Under the pieces are notes generated by a model. It had not been told where the DNA came from. It made no database searches and saw nothing but the letters and a program-made list of their open reading frames with translations. This document shows positions 44,572-56,397 of a stretch of 64,000 bases of DNA, piece after piece. The DNA comes from Clonostachys chloroleuca (lineage: Eukaryota; Ascomycota; Sordariomycetes; Hypocreales; Bionectriaceae), in assembly GCA_037952775.1 (NCBI GenBank), contig JBANAY010000003.1, positions 868,001 to 932,000 on the forward strand, written 5' to 3'. How positions within the stretch are numbered: the stretch's first letter is position 1; every line of letters starts with the position of its first letter. Position numbers and translations under genes: made by a program.

Positions 44572-44947
44572 AATGAGGAAACTCAGCTGAATGGCGAAAT
44601 GGCTTGAGAGATGGATAGTGACGGGCGAGGTACCAGCGCCTTGCGCAGGAAGTGGAAGTATATTTTTTGCCACCCCTTTTTGATGAATACTCCTGGGTGA
44701 GATCCGGTCTCTTAGGGCGCCGTAGATCTAAGACTGGCTCCTCTGGTTCCTGCTGCAGCGCTGGGATGGGTTGCTGCGTTCTCGCTGGGCGACTTTCGAA
44801 AGCCGTATCACTGATTGCTTTGAAGTGGTTGTTAATGCCAGATTCAATAGTCAACCGCCACGCTTCTAACTTACTAAGTTTATATACAATACACCCAACC
44901 TCCTCTACACAATTTTGCAGAAAAGTCCCGAGCATTTTCTTGCCCAT
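44534..44947 (-). CDS. Unrecognised 137-residue frame
   Basis: An open frame from ATG 44947 (MGKKMLGTFLQNCVEEVGCI) with a hydrophobic-heptad first third (VYKLSKLEAWRLTIESGINN), an acidic Pro/Gln middle and an arbitrary-looking C-terminus. It overlaps the 3' end of the synthase paralogue on the opposite strand, and the overlapping part carries no feature. The first 80 residues read like protein. It may be the end of a mobile-element gene or a small orphan gene. I do not recognise it. Confidence 0.3.
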   Translation of the reverse strand: MGKKMLGTFLQNCVEEVGCIVYKLSKLEAWRLTIESGINNHFKAISDTAFESRPARTQQPIPALQQEPEEPVLDLRRPKRPDLTQEYSSKRGGKKYTSTSCARRWYLARHYPSLKPFRHSAEFPHFTSTRQPHFPLQ

Positions 44948-45939
44948 GATAGGAGCTGTCGATACTTTATAGCCAAGGGTTCTGCCTCTCGTAGATGCTG
45001 TAGTAACTTTCCGGTGTTCGTCGGAGCACTTATAGCATCGTCAGAGAGGGTAGGAATCGAAGATTAGGTCGGTCCTAGAGAAGCAAAGTTAGTTTAGTAT
45101 CGATACAGGCTTAATATCAAGAATGAAGGGGCAACGGATTACTTAATGTTGTAATATCGCGTTGCCTGTGTTAACATGTCGTGACTCGGCCATTAGAGTC
45201 GCTGCTCTAGCGACTGTAGATTCAGGTGGGCACTACTTAAATCCATAGGGTCCTGGTGTTATAGACCCTGATGATCTATTTGAAGAAGTTTGGAGGGTAC
45301 ACAGCGAGTGCTCGTAATTGGTTTGTTGCGATGTGACTAGAGGGGAAGAGGGCGGGGGTTTCGTTGACACTCGCTACACACTTCGCATGCCCATGGTTAT
45401 CCATTTTTAGCTACTTTCAGTAAAGTTTCCATGACAGATGCTAGAGTTATGCTTAAAACTAAATGAATGAATCTATCTAGTCATGTTGAATTAAAATCCC
45501 GATAACATGCAACGCAAATCGTTCTATTTATTATCACGTCTTTTCCAGGAGATATAAGAACTACGATATGTCGATTGGTCGAAGAGCAATAAGAAGACCG
45601 TTCCGCAAGGTATACATGGCCGACTAATCAATTGTCATCAGAAGTGGCCTTACTACCTCTGTCGAATACCCTATATTAGGCTGTGGCAGATACTTTAGAG
45701 GGTTTTAACACAATTTAGGGTACTGATATTAATCAAGTTACCCTTGAGTTAAAATGCTAGTGGCAGGCTCCTTAGGATACGTTGGAAATGGGAGATAGTC
45801 TACTATAGCACCTCCAGCGTTCGTATGTGATGGTTTGACTGCCGTTTCTGGTATATATTGGTTGGATGAGCTCTTCAGAGGGCTCTGGCGGATGTGTATA
45901 TGACAAGTGCGTACTCGGGGCTGGCCCTACAACTATTGC
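44948..45939. other. Intergenic region, AT-rich
   Basis: About 1 kb with no supported gene. Composition around 45400-45760 is TA-rich and could be old repeat DNA. Confidence 0.5.
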
Positions 45940-46269
45940 TCAAGCTAGAACTGACCAGCTTCCCGTATGAACTTCGTTGAAATTGTAGCAAGCCATTCCC
46001 AAGACTACTTGATGGACTTTCTCCCCCAGACACCCCGATTCTAACCAGCCAACCAGGTTTGTGCCTCCGGGATGAGCCACCAAGATTGATTTACCAGCGG
46101 GAGCGTCCACGCATTCACCAGGAAATATTGTCCTATGCGAAAAGCTGCCCACACAGTTTTGCCGTTCGAAAATTTTCACATAATGTCCAATTTCAGCGGT
46201 CGGTGCTCCTGCGGCGGTGGTAGAGAGAATCATCGCGGCAAGGAAGATTGAAGACATCTTGTTATGCAT
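45940..46269 (-). CDS. Small secreted four-cysteine protein
   Basis: Start is ATG 46269 (MHNKMSSIFLAAMILSTTAA) or ATG 46257; both give a signal peptide ending near AAGAPTA. The mature protein of about 85 residues has four Cys, in FERQNCVGSF, FPGECVDAP, ESGCLGEKV and GMACYNFN, which would make two disulfides. No known domain is recognised. Size, secretion and Cys content are those of effector-like or antimicrobial-like proteins, but nothing in the sequence proves such a role. The open frame extends upstream through a hexanucleotide repeat that I do not take as coding. It stands alone between AT-rich regions. Confidence 0.6.
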   Translation of the reverse strand: MHNKMSSIFLAAMILSTTAAGAPTAEIGHYVKIFERQNCVGSFSHRTIFPGECVDAPAGKSILVAHPGGTNLVGWLESGCLGEKVHQVVLGMACYNFNEVHTGSWSVLA

Positions 46270-46796
46270 GTCATTTGGTTCTGTTTTGAGTCGTTGGGTG
46301 TAACGAGTGGTTCCCCTCGGCCGTACCCATTTGCTATGATTACCCAACTCGCACAGGGGAAGAATGTATTTTATATCATGCGTGGTTGATCCTTCTTTTC
46401 CTACGGACACGGACACGGACGCGGACACGGACTTTGAGGGGTGGGCCGACTCCTGATCCTTTTTCGCGCAGAGATGGCTCGGAGACGGCGATGTATGAAA
46501 GAATTTAAAGACCGTTTCAGATTCGTAGTCGCTTTAGCCTTTTATTCCATCCGAGGAACTGGGTATAACGGTATTGCTATTGCGTGATGCGTGTGTTACG
46601 AATGGTTATATGCCACAATTCTAGCTATTGCCCTGTTAATTTCCCGGCTGAGATGAAGAATTGAATGTCTTGCACTAGAGATGGGTTGATACATCTGCAC
46701 CGGATCTCGTGCTCTTGAGTAAATACTCTCTCTACCCACTAGCTAGCAGAAATCGTCTTGTTAAGTAGAGACACGGAATACTTGTACAACAATGCC
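46270..46796. other. Intergenic region
   Basis: The promoter of the small secreted protein, including the hexanucleotide repeat, and the 3' flank of the DUF924 gene. No gene is supported. Confidence 0.55.
46404..46432. repeat. GGACAC hexanucleotide microsatellite
   Basis: Four to five units of CGGACA with one variant (GGACGC). It lies about 135 bp upstream of the small secreted-protein start. Confidence 0.8.
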
Positions 46797-47633
46797 TCAG
46801 CCACCGAACGTGTCGCCTCCATTCTGAAGGAATCCTGTCTCTTCCGGCGTCGGCTCTCGCCCAAGCGCCTGATTCCTATGAGGATATCGTCCAAACTTCT
46901 TTATAATCATCAGATGTTTCTCCTCAAATTCTCGGTTAGTCTCTCCCATTTTCATTGCTGCCTCGGGGTCTGCCTGTACGACATCCCTTGCCCTCTCCCC
47001 ATACTCATCCGCACCTCCTGTCCCATCCAATAGGCTTAAAATGTCTTGGTTCATTTGCTCAAACTCAAGTCCAGCCTTGATGTGTGTAGGCAGGTCCTCT
47101 GAGTGCATCAATGGCATATAAAACCAACTTCGGTGCGAAAAGACCCAACGAATTTCCAGCGCCGTATCGGGGATGCCTCGCTTAATTGCCTGGAGAGACA
47201 ATTGCAGAGCCAGGGGATCAAAACACGTGAAACACATAGACGCTTTGTCACCACGGTACGAGTTCCGGGTGATCTGATCCAACAAGATGATGAGACTCAG
47301 CCAATCCAAGGGGTTGCGGGGTTGAGCAATCGACAAGATCTCCTGTCCTGATGTAACTCCTGAATTACTTACGGCCTCTAGTATAGGGCCGAACTGAGTC
47401 CTGATGCCTGTGAGCGAAAATTTTGATCAGGGGCATTCAGCAATTGCTTACACGTAGGAATAGTCAAATTCCTTGTCAGGGAAGAACCACCGGTTGTGGT
47501 GTTCGGGCGCGACAACAATACGGCTGGCACCCTGTGGCGGATGCTCAAACCAGAAGGTTCTTAGCGCTTCAAGTTTGTCATAAGTGAGATGCTCCTTAAG
47601 GTTTTCAAGGTTATTAGCCAGCTGAGAACCCAT
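46797..47633 (-). CDS. DUF924 family protein
   Basis: ATG 47633 gives MGSQLANNLENLKEHLTYDK, then LEALRTFWFEHPPQGASRIV and WFFPDKEFDYSY. An intron (donor GTAAGC, probable acceptor CATCAG) joins TQFGPILEAV; the remainder is open to 46797. Family blocks are PLDWLSLIILLDQITRNSYR, the hallmark LIxLDQxxRN of PF06041, ALEIRWVFSHRSWFYMPLMH-like text, and EFEEKHLMIIKKFGRYPHRN, with the typical FGRYPHRN. About 250 residues and intact. The family is alpha-helical, related to TPR folds, widespread in bacteria and fungi, and without an assigned reaction. No neighbour suggests its function. Confidence 0.82.
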
Positions 47634-49160
47634 CTTTGCCGGCCTCTCGCTGTTTGAGATTGGGGGAACTAGAAGGCTTTGCTCCAGGTAAGTGTTGTAT
47701 GTAGACTCTTGCAGGCACCACGGTCAATGTCCTCGGCATGAGCTGAGAAGTGGTGATCCTATGTTCTAGAGTCCAATCAGCGTCTCAGCGACAATCGAGT
47801 ATCAAGCACGGCCAAGACACTACATGACGATCTTAGCAATAGACCGCGTGGTTGCGAATCAAGTAACTTCCTTGAGAAATTTAGCCTTCCATTTGTCAGC
47901 TGAAGCTCGGACTTTTCTTCGTACCGACCTGGAACACTCACCTGGAAACCTAACCAATTGACCAAGTAACTGGCGAAAGGAATCTCAGGACGGCCTCTAT
48001 GCCCCCCCCCCCTTTAGATGGGGTCAATTATGCGAAGCTTACGAATCCGCCGGATATGTTGAAAGCCTCAGTGGGGTGCTCTAGTGAGACTTTAGTTTCG
48101 GGGCCTCTGACTGTGTACATTGCCGCATGAGGGAAGAGGTCGGGTTACCAGCAGCTAGTGCCTCATCCCGGATTTGAGTCTGTCGCATGCACGGCTTACA
48201 TTTACATTTCAGCTACCAGATGAGATGGAAGCGGGGTCTTGGCAAACACCGCCTCTATTCCCTTTCGGCCAACATGGCCCAACCTGTGCTTCTTAGTTAG
48301 GTGTTTCCACTTAGTGCACTCAAACGGTTCAACTCAAATTCTTGAGCAGCAATAATATGCTGATTGATTGTTGTGTCGTGGTCTCTTCCGCTGCCTGCAG
48401 AGGACTCTATCCCGTCGAGTTAATTAAAGTACGTGGCTAATAAATTACTAAGATAATTGTTTCTATTGGCCGTCAAGAAAATATTTACCCTACGGCATTA
48501 AGGCAGAAATAGTGTAATGATAGCCACCAGCCTGCAAAGGTAGAGTTTAGATATCCAAAAATTCGTTGTCGGTACAAGGGGCATCCCCCTTTGGTTGACA
48601 AGCTTCACTTGGAAAACGTTGCCTTCTCACACGCCTTTAGCGCCGATTCACTCTGTGTGGCCTTCTGCGGAGTGTTCTCGAAGATAGGCAAATTCCTTCT
48701 AGTATACTCCCTGTTGAGACTGTATGACTGAGGTGGTCCGATCTGCTTGTGGCTGGAATATGTGTACCACGTGAGGAGCCATGCTTTTTACAGATATCTA
48801 TAAGTTGGAAGCAACAAAACTTCGATTTTCTTTCATACAACTCCCAACATCTAGTTGCGGGTGTCCGTGCTAAAGTGCTTCTTGCTGAGCCTCAGCCTAT
48901 GAGGTCTTAAGACCCCATGGCAATATGCTATCTCTGCCGTGCACATCTGATGGCAGGCAGCTTTGGTCATGATTACAATGATATCAGCCGTGTTACAGTT
49001 AGTCCGAAGCATCTTGGGATGAATGAAGAGTGCCATCTTGTCGTCTAAATTCTTGAGATATTGCTATGGTTGAAACTCGGAGTACTAAGATAGACCACAA
49101 CAACAAGTCGGAAACCCTCGTTGTGAAGAGGGCTTATAGTTCCAGCAATATTACGTGACT
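47634..49160. other. Intergenic region with an 11-C run
   Basis: 1.5 kb without a supported gene. A run of eleven C occurs at 48002-48012. Short frames on both strands near 48637-49036 show no family resemblance. Confidence 0.5.
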
Positions 49161-49775
49161 TCAGTTCTTGTTTGAGAAGTATTGATTGAGGTCACCCACG
49201 AGCCTCGCAAATGGCATGTCCAATGCAGCATAGACAGCATTGGCTTCAGCAGCTGCATTATCCGCAAGTATCTCAACGATAACATTCGAGTAACAGACAG
49301 GGACCACGCCGGCCTGAACCATCCTCATAACTCCCGCATCCGCTTGTTGTTTGGTGAAGGCACCAGACGCGTCAATAGCGGCATACGATGTGTAGCCAGC
49401 GGCCAATGCCGACAAGGCGGGCAACGCCAAGCAGACATCTGTCGAAACTCCCGTAATAATGAGATTCTTCCTTCCTGTCGCCTCTACGGCAGCGACGACT
49501 CTAGGATCATCCCAGGCATTGACGGTAGTTCGTTCTAGACGGGCAATACCGGGCAGTGCTTCTTGAAGCTCAGGGATCAGAGGGCCCCAGAGTCCTTCTG
49601 TGGTTGTTGTAACAACAATAGGAACTTTCAGGGCCGCCGCGGCTTTGGCTAAGCCTACGATATTGTGCTTGAGACTCAACGTATCGATGTCTCGGACGCC
49701 AGTGAATAGACCGACTTGATGATCGACAATGAGAAGCGCTGCGTTCTCTCTGGTTAAACGGCCATGGTAAGACAT
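49161..49775 (-). CDS. Isochorismatase-superfamily cysteine hydrolase (YcaC-like)
   Basis: A single exon of 204 residues from ATG 49775. The superfamily triad is visible: Asp18 in LLIVDHQVGLF, a Lys near LARLERTTVN / RK, and the nucleophile Cys in ITGVSTDVCLALPALSALAA (about residue 118), with the preceding cis-peptide Val-Ser typical of these hydrolases. The overall text (SYHGRLTREN at the start, DNAAAEANAVYAALDM near the end) is of the YcaC type, a hydrolase of unknown substrate, rather than the isochorismatase that makes dihydroxybenzoate. Cytosolic. It is divergent from the carboxylesterase. It is 8 kb from the salicylate synthase, which is suggestive but not evidence of shared function. 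Confidence 0.85.
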   Translation of the reverse strand: MSYHGRLTRENAALLIVDHQVGLFTGVRDIDTLSLKHNIVGLAKAAAALKVPIVVTTTTEGLWGPLIPELQEALPGIARLERTTVNAWDDPRVVAAVEATGRKNLIITGVSTDVCLALPALSALAAGYTSYAAIDASGAFTKQQADAGVMRMVQAGVVPVCYSNVIVEILADNAAAEANAVYAALDMPFARLVGDLNQYFSNKN

Positions 49776-50301
49776 GATAAATAGGTGATGCGAGCAATGG
49801 GAGTCAAATCAAAGAGACTGATGGTAAAGGTCTTGAGGAGAGGTTTGTTTGGGTATTATGATTGCAGAGGAGCGGTCGTCATATACATTTCTCAACGCCA
49901 TCGTTTCCAATTTCATATATGAGTAATTTATTCATCACAGAAGCTTAGAAACAGCTTATTCATATTACAAATATCTCTGATCGCCGTTACCGCTGCACCC
50001 ATGTGAGTGATAATCGTGTTCAAGGCGGTGTTGGCGAGGAAGAAGGCTTACATGGAGGAGTCGCAGTTGGGTCGCTTGGTGGCGCGGAACGTTTGAGGAA
50101 TTTGCCAAGACTCCGACAGGCCCCACTTGGCTCAGCCAAAAGATCGACCAAAGGGACAAAGCTCGAGGTACCGGACAGCAATGTATTGACTTACCTTTCA
50201 GGTGTTCTATAGAGTAACATAAAAGGTGAAATCAAGGACAACGCATTACAGAGAAGACTCTCTTCGGTTACTTTTGACGTATCGATCGTTCTGGTGACAC
50301 C
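49776..50301. other. Intergenic region between divergent hydrolase genes
   Basis: A 526-bp shared promoter between the cysteine hydrolase and the carboxylesterase. No strong inverted repeat was noticed. Confidence 0.5.
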
Positions 50302-52176
50302 ATGATGTGGTCAGCCATAGCCATCGCCGCCGTGATAGGCTCCGGATGCCACGCAGCCAACGCTTTATCTACAAAGGTGGAGCTAGACTATGCCACATAT
50401 GTTGGCACTAGACTCTCAAATGAAGTTGATGAGTTTATTGGTATACGTTATGCCGAAGCTCCTCTAGGAGATCTCAGATTCCGTGCTCCACAGCTACCTA
50501 AACAACAACCAGACCTACAAAGAGCTACTTCAGTAAGTTGTAACTTACGGTCACAAATCTTTACTACCAATCGCTGTGCTGATATAAGCACCGATGATTA
50601 GTTTGGAGATTATTGCATTGGAACGAACGAGACGGTAGATGTTGGCATCTCAGAAGATTGCCTCTTCGTCAACATTTGGCGCCCATCCAACACAACACGT
50701 GAATCTAAGCTCCCAGTATGGGTGTTTATCCAAGGTGGAGGTGCGTACAGACTCTTTCGTCATTTCAATCTCCCTAATTTCTTGAAAGGCTTCAATCTCA
50801 ACTACAGCCCCAACTACAACGGTTCGGAAGTCGTTGAAAAGTCCAACAATAACATTGTACTTGTTAATTTCAACTGGCGCGTGGGCGTTTATGAATTTCT
50901 AGCTGGCCAACCCATGAAGAATTTTGGCGATTTGAATGTCGGCCTCTTAGATCAATTGGCGCTTCTAGAATGGGTTCAAGACCACATTCACCAGGTATGT
51001 AGTATATCGTCCTTGCGCCGTCAATTACTAACCGAGGATGAAATAGTTTGGTGGTAACCCAGACCATGTAGTGATTCACGGTAGCTCCGCGGGTGCCGGC
51101 TCCGTGGCTCTTCACCTCTTGAATCCGGCCAATACTAGACTCTTCGCAGGTGCTATAATGGAGTCAACCTTCATGCCCACACAGCCGCTCGCATCAGAAC
51201 TAGAGTGGCAGTACGACCGTTTTATTCAGACCGTTGGGTGTCGTGAAGGTAATGCCGAGCTACAATTGCGGTGTTTACGCGAGAGGACAACCGAAGAACT
51301 TCAGAAAGGTAATGTCGCGACTCCGTTTCCCGGCGGTCCATCGCAACCGCTGCCAGTTTGGCCGTGGACACCTTGCATTGATGGAGACCTCATTCCGGAC
51401 AAGCCTCTAGACATGTATAAGAGAGGGGAATTCATTAAAGTCCCAATGATCATCGGGAACAACGAAAATGGTTAGTCGTAATAATGAAACCCAAAGTCCA
51501 TCTCACCCGTCTAGCTAATATGTTTATTGCAGAGGGAGCTTACTTCGCTGCAAATGCGTCAACCGAGGAAGAAGTACGTCTGTTCATAGGCAGCAACTAT
51601 CCTCGGTTATCAAAGACAAAGGTCACCGAGATCACCGAGTACTACCCGCAGACAATTCCAGTTTCACAGCACGCCGAATGGTTCCCATCCGCTGAGCAAG
51701 CGTATGGTGAATCTACCTTTACATGTCCAGCTCTAGCCATTCTAGTCGCCGCGGGGAAGTTTAACGACAGTCAGGAGCTCAATTCTTCCGAGTCTGTTAA
51801 GCTATGGTCCTATCATATGAATGTATATGATGAAGAATACGCCGCCATGGGACTGGGCTGCCCGCATGGTTACGAAGAAGGGCTCATTTTTGGGCCTTCT
51901 GGTACTAAGACCCCGAAAAGATACCAGCCGCCAGCCAGCTTCTCGACCTATAATGCCCCTTTGGTTTCTGTAGTTATGAACTATTGGATATCATTTGTGC
52001 GTACTCTGTCCCCGAATCCGCATAAGGACCCTAGTGCACCTATCTGGGAACACTGGGGGCGCGGAAACGGCTGCTCAAAGCTTTTAGTAAAGCTGGGAGA
52101 ACTTGGAATGGAGCCTATAACAGAGGCTCAAGTAATGAGATGTGACTTTTGGAACGAGATGGATAGATCTTTATAA
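50302..52176 (+). CDS. Type-B carboxylesterase (alpha/beta hydrolase), secreted
   Basis: ATG 50302 gives MMWSAIAIAAVIGSGCHAAN, a signal peptide. Five exons: introns after LQRATS (GTAAGT), inside the oxyanion-hole motif (VWVFIQGG joined to GFNLNYSPNYNGSEV), after WVQDHIHQ (GTATGT) and after IIGNNENG. Family marks are FIGIRYAEAPLGDLRFRAP, EDCLFVNIWRP, FGGNPDHVVIHGSSAGAGS with the nucleophile Ser in GSSAG, the acidic residue in GNNENGEGAYF, and the His in CPHGYEEGLIFG. About 540 residues after splicing, a normal size, with several N-glycosylation sequons. It hydrolyses carboxylic esters; the natural substrate is unknown. No damage is seen. Confidence 0.87.
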
Positions 52177-52790
52177 GAAGTTGATCAAAATTTGCATTAG
52201 ACTGTGATAGGGCATTATCTATTAGGGTATCATATACGGATAAGGTTAAGAAAGTTAAAAAGTACTTGAGCAAATCTCAGGTTATAAGTTGTTACGACTC
52301 TCGCGATTATATTACGTGCACCCCGCAAAGTCCACTCACCTCTCATCCGACCCAGTGTGCTTTAAGACGCACGACCAATATAAGAACAAAGTCGTCCTGC
52401 AACATTGCGGGGCTTAAGACTTTATAAGATAACAGAGCCAGTGTGGGCACTGTCGTTGTGGTCCGAGGCGCCTAATATACTAACGCCGAAGGCAGTTCAG
52501 ACATGTCGTGTCTGGAATGCTTGATCTTTTGGTCTGTTCGGTAAGGTTCACACCTTCCACAACCTCTTAATTGAATCGCCAAGAAATTTAACAAGTAGGC
52601 AGTTTGAAAGTAACTAATATCATATTCCGGAGATGGCACAAATAAGCTTTGGTGATAAGCTATTTAACAACAATAGTTATGTATAATTTTATACCACAGC
52701 CAGAACTAGATCTACCCGTGAACTAACCAAGCCAATCTCTATACTCAATTGGCATCCCTCAGAACCTCTCCGTTATGTATGCCCATAGGA
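52177..52790. other. Intergenic region between convergent genes
   Basis: Convergent 3' flanks of the carboxylesterase and the nitroreductase. Nothing else is seen. Confidence 0.55.
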
Positions 52791-53482
52791 TTACTCGGCA
52801 TCGCCTTGGAACACATTGTATCTCTCTTCGAGCGGCATAAAGCCCTTTTCGGCAGGGGTGTCTTCATAACCACCAAAGACCATTTGGGCATTCAATCTCC
52901 AGCTCGCAGGAATCTTCCACTCAGCAGCTACTCTGTCATCTATAATCGGATTATAATGCTGCAGGTTGACGCCAAGCCCTTCCGCCTCGAGGCCAAGCCA
53001 AATGGTGTACTGCAACATGGCATCTGACTGCGTTGCCCATGTGCCAAAATGTTGGGCATATGACGGGAATTGGGCAATGCTTTCGTTTACGATTGTCTGA
53101 TCCTCAAAGAACATGATCTGATATTTCCCACTGTCAGTAGCAACTCGGACATCCAAGATATTAAGGAAAGTCTTGATCTTACAGTTCCGGCAGCTCTCTT
53201 AAACATGGCCATCTTGCGACTTGTCGGTTCCCATTTCGCTTCGGGAACCTTTTTCTTAAGAACGTCCGTTACAATGTCCCATAACTTGTCATGGTCTGTT
53301 CCAAACAAAACCACAACTCGAGTTGACTGTGAATTAAAGCTGCTTGGCACATGCAGAAGCGACTCTTTGACTATATGCTCGACACGAGGCCGGGGAATGG
53401 GCAAATGCTCGTTCAGTGCGTAGTATGTGCGCCTGAGCCGTACCAGGTGCAGAAGCTTGTCAGCGCCACCCTTTGAAGCCAT
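52791..53482 (-). CDS. Nitroreductase-family oxidoreductase (Hbn1/FrmA-like)
   Basis: Two exons from ATG 53482. Exon 1 holds MASKGGADKLLHLVRLRRTY, ALNEHLPIPRPRVEHIVKES and SSFNSQSTRVVVLFGTDHDK, the FMN-binding start of the family (RRTY and PSSFNSQSxR). An intron of about 68 bp (GTAAGA to TATCAG) joins RAAGT to IMFFEDQTIVNESIAQF. Exon 2 continues WATQSDAMLQYTIWLGLEAE, GLGVNLQHYNP and AQMVFGGYEDTP. About 208 residues. FMN-dependent reductases of this group act on nitro compounds, quinones or in oxidative and lipid signalling; the substrate is not predictable. It is divergent from the Zn2Cys6 regulator at 54107 and could be its target. Confidence 0.85.
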
Positions 53483-54106
53483 TATGACAGGTACTCGCTG
53501 ATTTCAGATTATAAATGCAAGAAGAAGAGGGTAGGTCTGGTCTGCCGCAACTTGTACCTATCCAAATACATCCACGTGGTATTTGTGATCACCCTGTAGC
53601 TTTAATACGCCATGATGAACAGAGCGGTGATGTCAGCCGACTGAGTAAGGCTTGTGATATAATGAAGTTTAGCTTGGGCCACTCTTGCAGGTATCCTATT
53701 TCCCATAAACTAATGTAAACCGCCTGGCATTCACCACCGAGTCCTAGATTTCAGTTCACGGCTGGACTAAAAAGGTTAGAAGCTGCCGTGACAACCTACA
53801 CACCTGTGAATGCCTTGCCCCGCCCACTACTCAGGGACATATTTGGAATTGAGGGAGAAGTTGATTAGCTTAGATTCGAGTAGGGACGGTCTTTGCCAAG
53901 ACCCCGATCGGCAATACCGGTATCAGCACTAATAATCTACGGGTGGCAAGGACACCGGTTTGGTAATCCACCATGTCATATTTTGTCGACTCCAACCCCA
54001 TCTCAACAAACATTGAAGTTGCCAAGAGAGCGGTGTCCGAAAAACACCGCTTCTCAAGAGTACGCGGACTTGTCCAGGTAGACAACCGTTCCAATTTGTG
54101 GGCATC
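53483..54106. promoter_or_regulatory. Shared promoter of nitroreductase and Zn2Cys6 regulator
   Basis: A 624-bp divergent spacer. It contains a perfect 10-bp palindrome ATACCGGTAT at 53914-53923 and a second ACCGG about 30 bp downstream. CCG/CGG pairs of this kind are candidate binding sites of the adjacent regulator. Confidence 0.4.
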
Positions 54107-56397
54107 ATGTTCCAAGAACTAGACGCCAGCTCGAGACCAGATGACTGCGTTCAGCCATCCTCGTTGTCACCCCTAACACCACGCATACTGAACCCTTATT
54201 CATGCTTACCATGCCGGGGAAAGAAGAAAAAGTGTGACAGGACCTCCCCTTGCTCAAATTGCCAGAGGCTAGGGACCGATTGCCTCTATGTTCCCAGACG
54301 CCAATCAGCCCGGCAGCCACCGTCCCTTGTCATTATGGAGAGACTGCGACGACTTGAAGGTACCATCAATCGGATGCAGAAACATATCGGCCCTGAACTA
54401 GCCCAGAGGTTAGCTTCTGATGAGTCTCCTCCACACAGTCCGACATGGGATGACACAGCCTCTGCGTCGCAGTCTGATCCGACCCCATCTATCGACGAGG
54501 TTGACGGTTTGGGTAATGACCTCGGGAGGTTGGCTCTGGAAAATGGGAGGAGTAGATACATTATTGGCACTTCTTGGGCTAGCCTCGACGATGAGGTATG
54601 TTATGTCTCGTTTTACTCACCGGTTAGCCCTTGCTGACCCTGAGTGTTAAGGTCCAAGACCTCAAGAGCCTCTTACAGAGTCCTCCCGAGAAAGCAGAAC
54701 AATGGTACCCAGACATGGTACCAGACAACTGCATGAGCACTCATGCTCGAATGCTAGGTTTTGGTTCTCCGTTTCAGAATCTCTCGCAGATACACCCACC
54801 CCCAGGAAAAATACCAACTTACTGGGGGCTCTTCAAGCAAAACTGCGATATCCTCATCAAGGTTCTACACGTACCGACAGTGGAGCCACTCATCCTTCGG
54901 GCGTCACATCAACTTGGTCGCATACCTAGAGGACTCGAAGCTTTAATGATGGCCGTTTACTATGCCGTTGTCGTAAGTCTATCGCCCACTGAATGCCTGC
55001 AACTCCTGGGAAGCGAAAAGGCCACACTTGCCCACTTGTTCCGGTTGGGTACCGACCAAGCCTTGGTCCAGGCAGGGCTTCTTGAGACCGACGAGATCAT
55101 TACCTTGCAAGCTTTTGCCATTTATCTCACCGGGCTGAGGATTCACAGCAGTGCGCGTTCCATGTCAACCTTGACGTCGCTCTTGGTGCGACTTGCAAAT
55201 AATGCCGGCATTCACCGTGATGGAACTCACTTCAAATTGCCTCCATTCATGGTGGAAATGCGGAGGAGACTGTGGTGGGGCATATGCGTTCTCGATTCGC
55301 GGGCATCAGAGGACACTGGTTATGATACCATGATTCCTTTTGGGAAGGTTGATACCCAGTTACCGCTCAACGTCAATGATTCAGATCTTTACGCAAGTAT
55401 GGAGCATCTTCCACAGCCTCGGGTCGGCCTTACAGAAATGACTTTCAGCGTCGTTCGGTTTGAGTCAGTACAAGTTTTCCAAAATCTGCAGGATATATCA
55501 TCGAGTCCCATGGGCAAGAGTGGGAGGCCGTCTGCAGCACAGTGCCTCAAGGACAAGACAAATGCCATCTCCGGTATCGAGAACCGACTTCATGAGCTGT
55601 ACCTGAAGCACTTAGATCTCTCAAATCCCCTTGCCTGGTTCACATCCACTATCTGCAACATAGTATTCACCAAAATGCGGCTTGTTGCTTATCATCCCTT
55701 CCTAAAAAGGGGTAATTCTGCCGCCTTCTCCTCCGATACAAAAGACCACCTATTTGCTGAGTCAACTGCAGTTATCGAAAACTGGGTGCGTTTGAACGAA
55801 GAGGAAAGCACCCGTCGTTGGAGATGGCTTTGTGAGACATATTTTCAGTGGTACGCTTTGACCTTTCTGCTCTTGGAATTATGTGAGCGCACCCACGGCG
55901 GACCAGTTGAGAGAGCCTGGAATGCAATCGATAGCGCTCTTCGCCTTGGCCACCGGATTCATTCATCTTCGTCTTCTTCTTGCCAGGGAAATGTTGACAG
56001 CTGTCCGCTGTCAGACTTGGATGTGCACAGCTGTGGCCTATACAAGCCCCTCCGTAGACTATTGAAGAGGGCTCGCTCAGCAAGAGCTAATCACAACGAG
56101 CATTTTGAGTCTCAGAATAAAGAGGATAGCGATGAAAGCACAAACGCATCGACATACCATCCACTCTCTAGGCCGACTCCGGGTGACGATGGTCTTGGAG
56201 TTTCAAACTGGGAGTTTATTGATCTCGACTATTTAACCAACCCGAACCTTTCTGCCATGGCGTGGCCCGACTGCAATCCAGAAACTTACTATAATTGGGC
56301 CTTGGGGGAGCCTCCACACTCTGTGTCTCAATTTGAGAATGATGGAGGGTTATGGGCTGACTGTCCAACGTATCCAAGAACGGACGAGACCAGCTAG
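54107..56397 (+). CDS. Zn2Cys6 transcription factor with fungal-specific TF domain
   Basis: ATG 54107 (MFQELDASSRPDD); an upstream in-frame GTG is ignored. The zinc cluster is CLPCRGKKKKCDRTSPCSNC with QRLGTDC following, then LERLRRLEGTINRMQ-like text that forms the dimerisation coiled coil. An intron after SWASLDDE (GTATGT to GTTAAG) joins VQDLKSLLQSPPEKAEQW. The regulatory domain includes LEALMMAVYYAVVVSLSP, LVRLANNAGIHRDGTHFKLP and EMRRRLWWGICVLDSRASE, all hallmarks of PF04082. The C-terminus is acidic and aromatic (EFIDLDYLTNPNLSAM). About 745 residues and intact. Divergent from the nitroreductase gene. Confidence 0.88.

Noticed and set aside
46270..46428. N-terminal extension of the small secreted protein through the hexanucleotide repeat
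   Set aside because: It would bury the signal peptide and is made of microsatellite-encoded Ser/Val repeats.
48002..48012. C run as a telomere-like or functional element
   Set aside because: It is a plain homopolymer with no repeated unit or partner.
49161..49775. Isochorismatase partner of the salicylate synthase
   Set aside because: The sequence is of the YcaC type and lies 8 kb away past unrelated genes; the family name alone does not link it to isochorismate.
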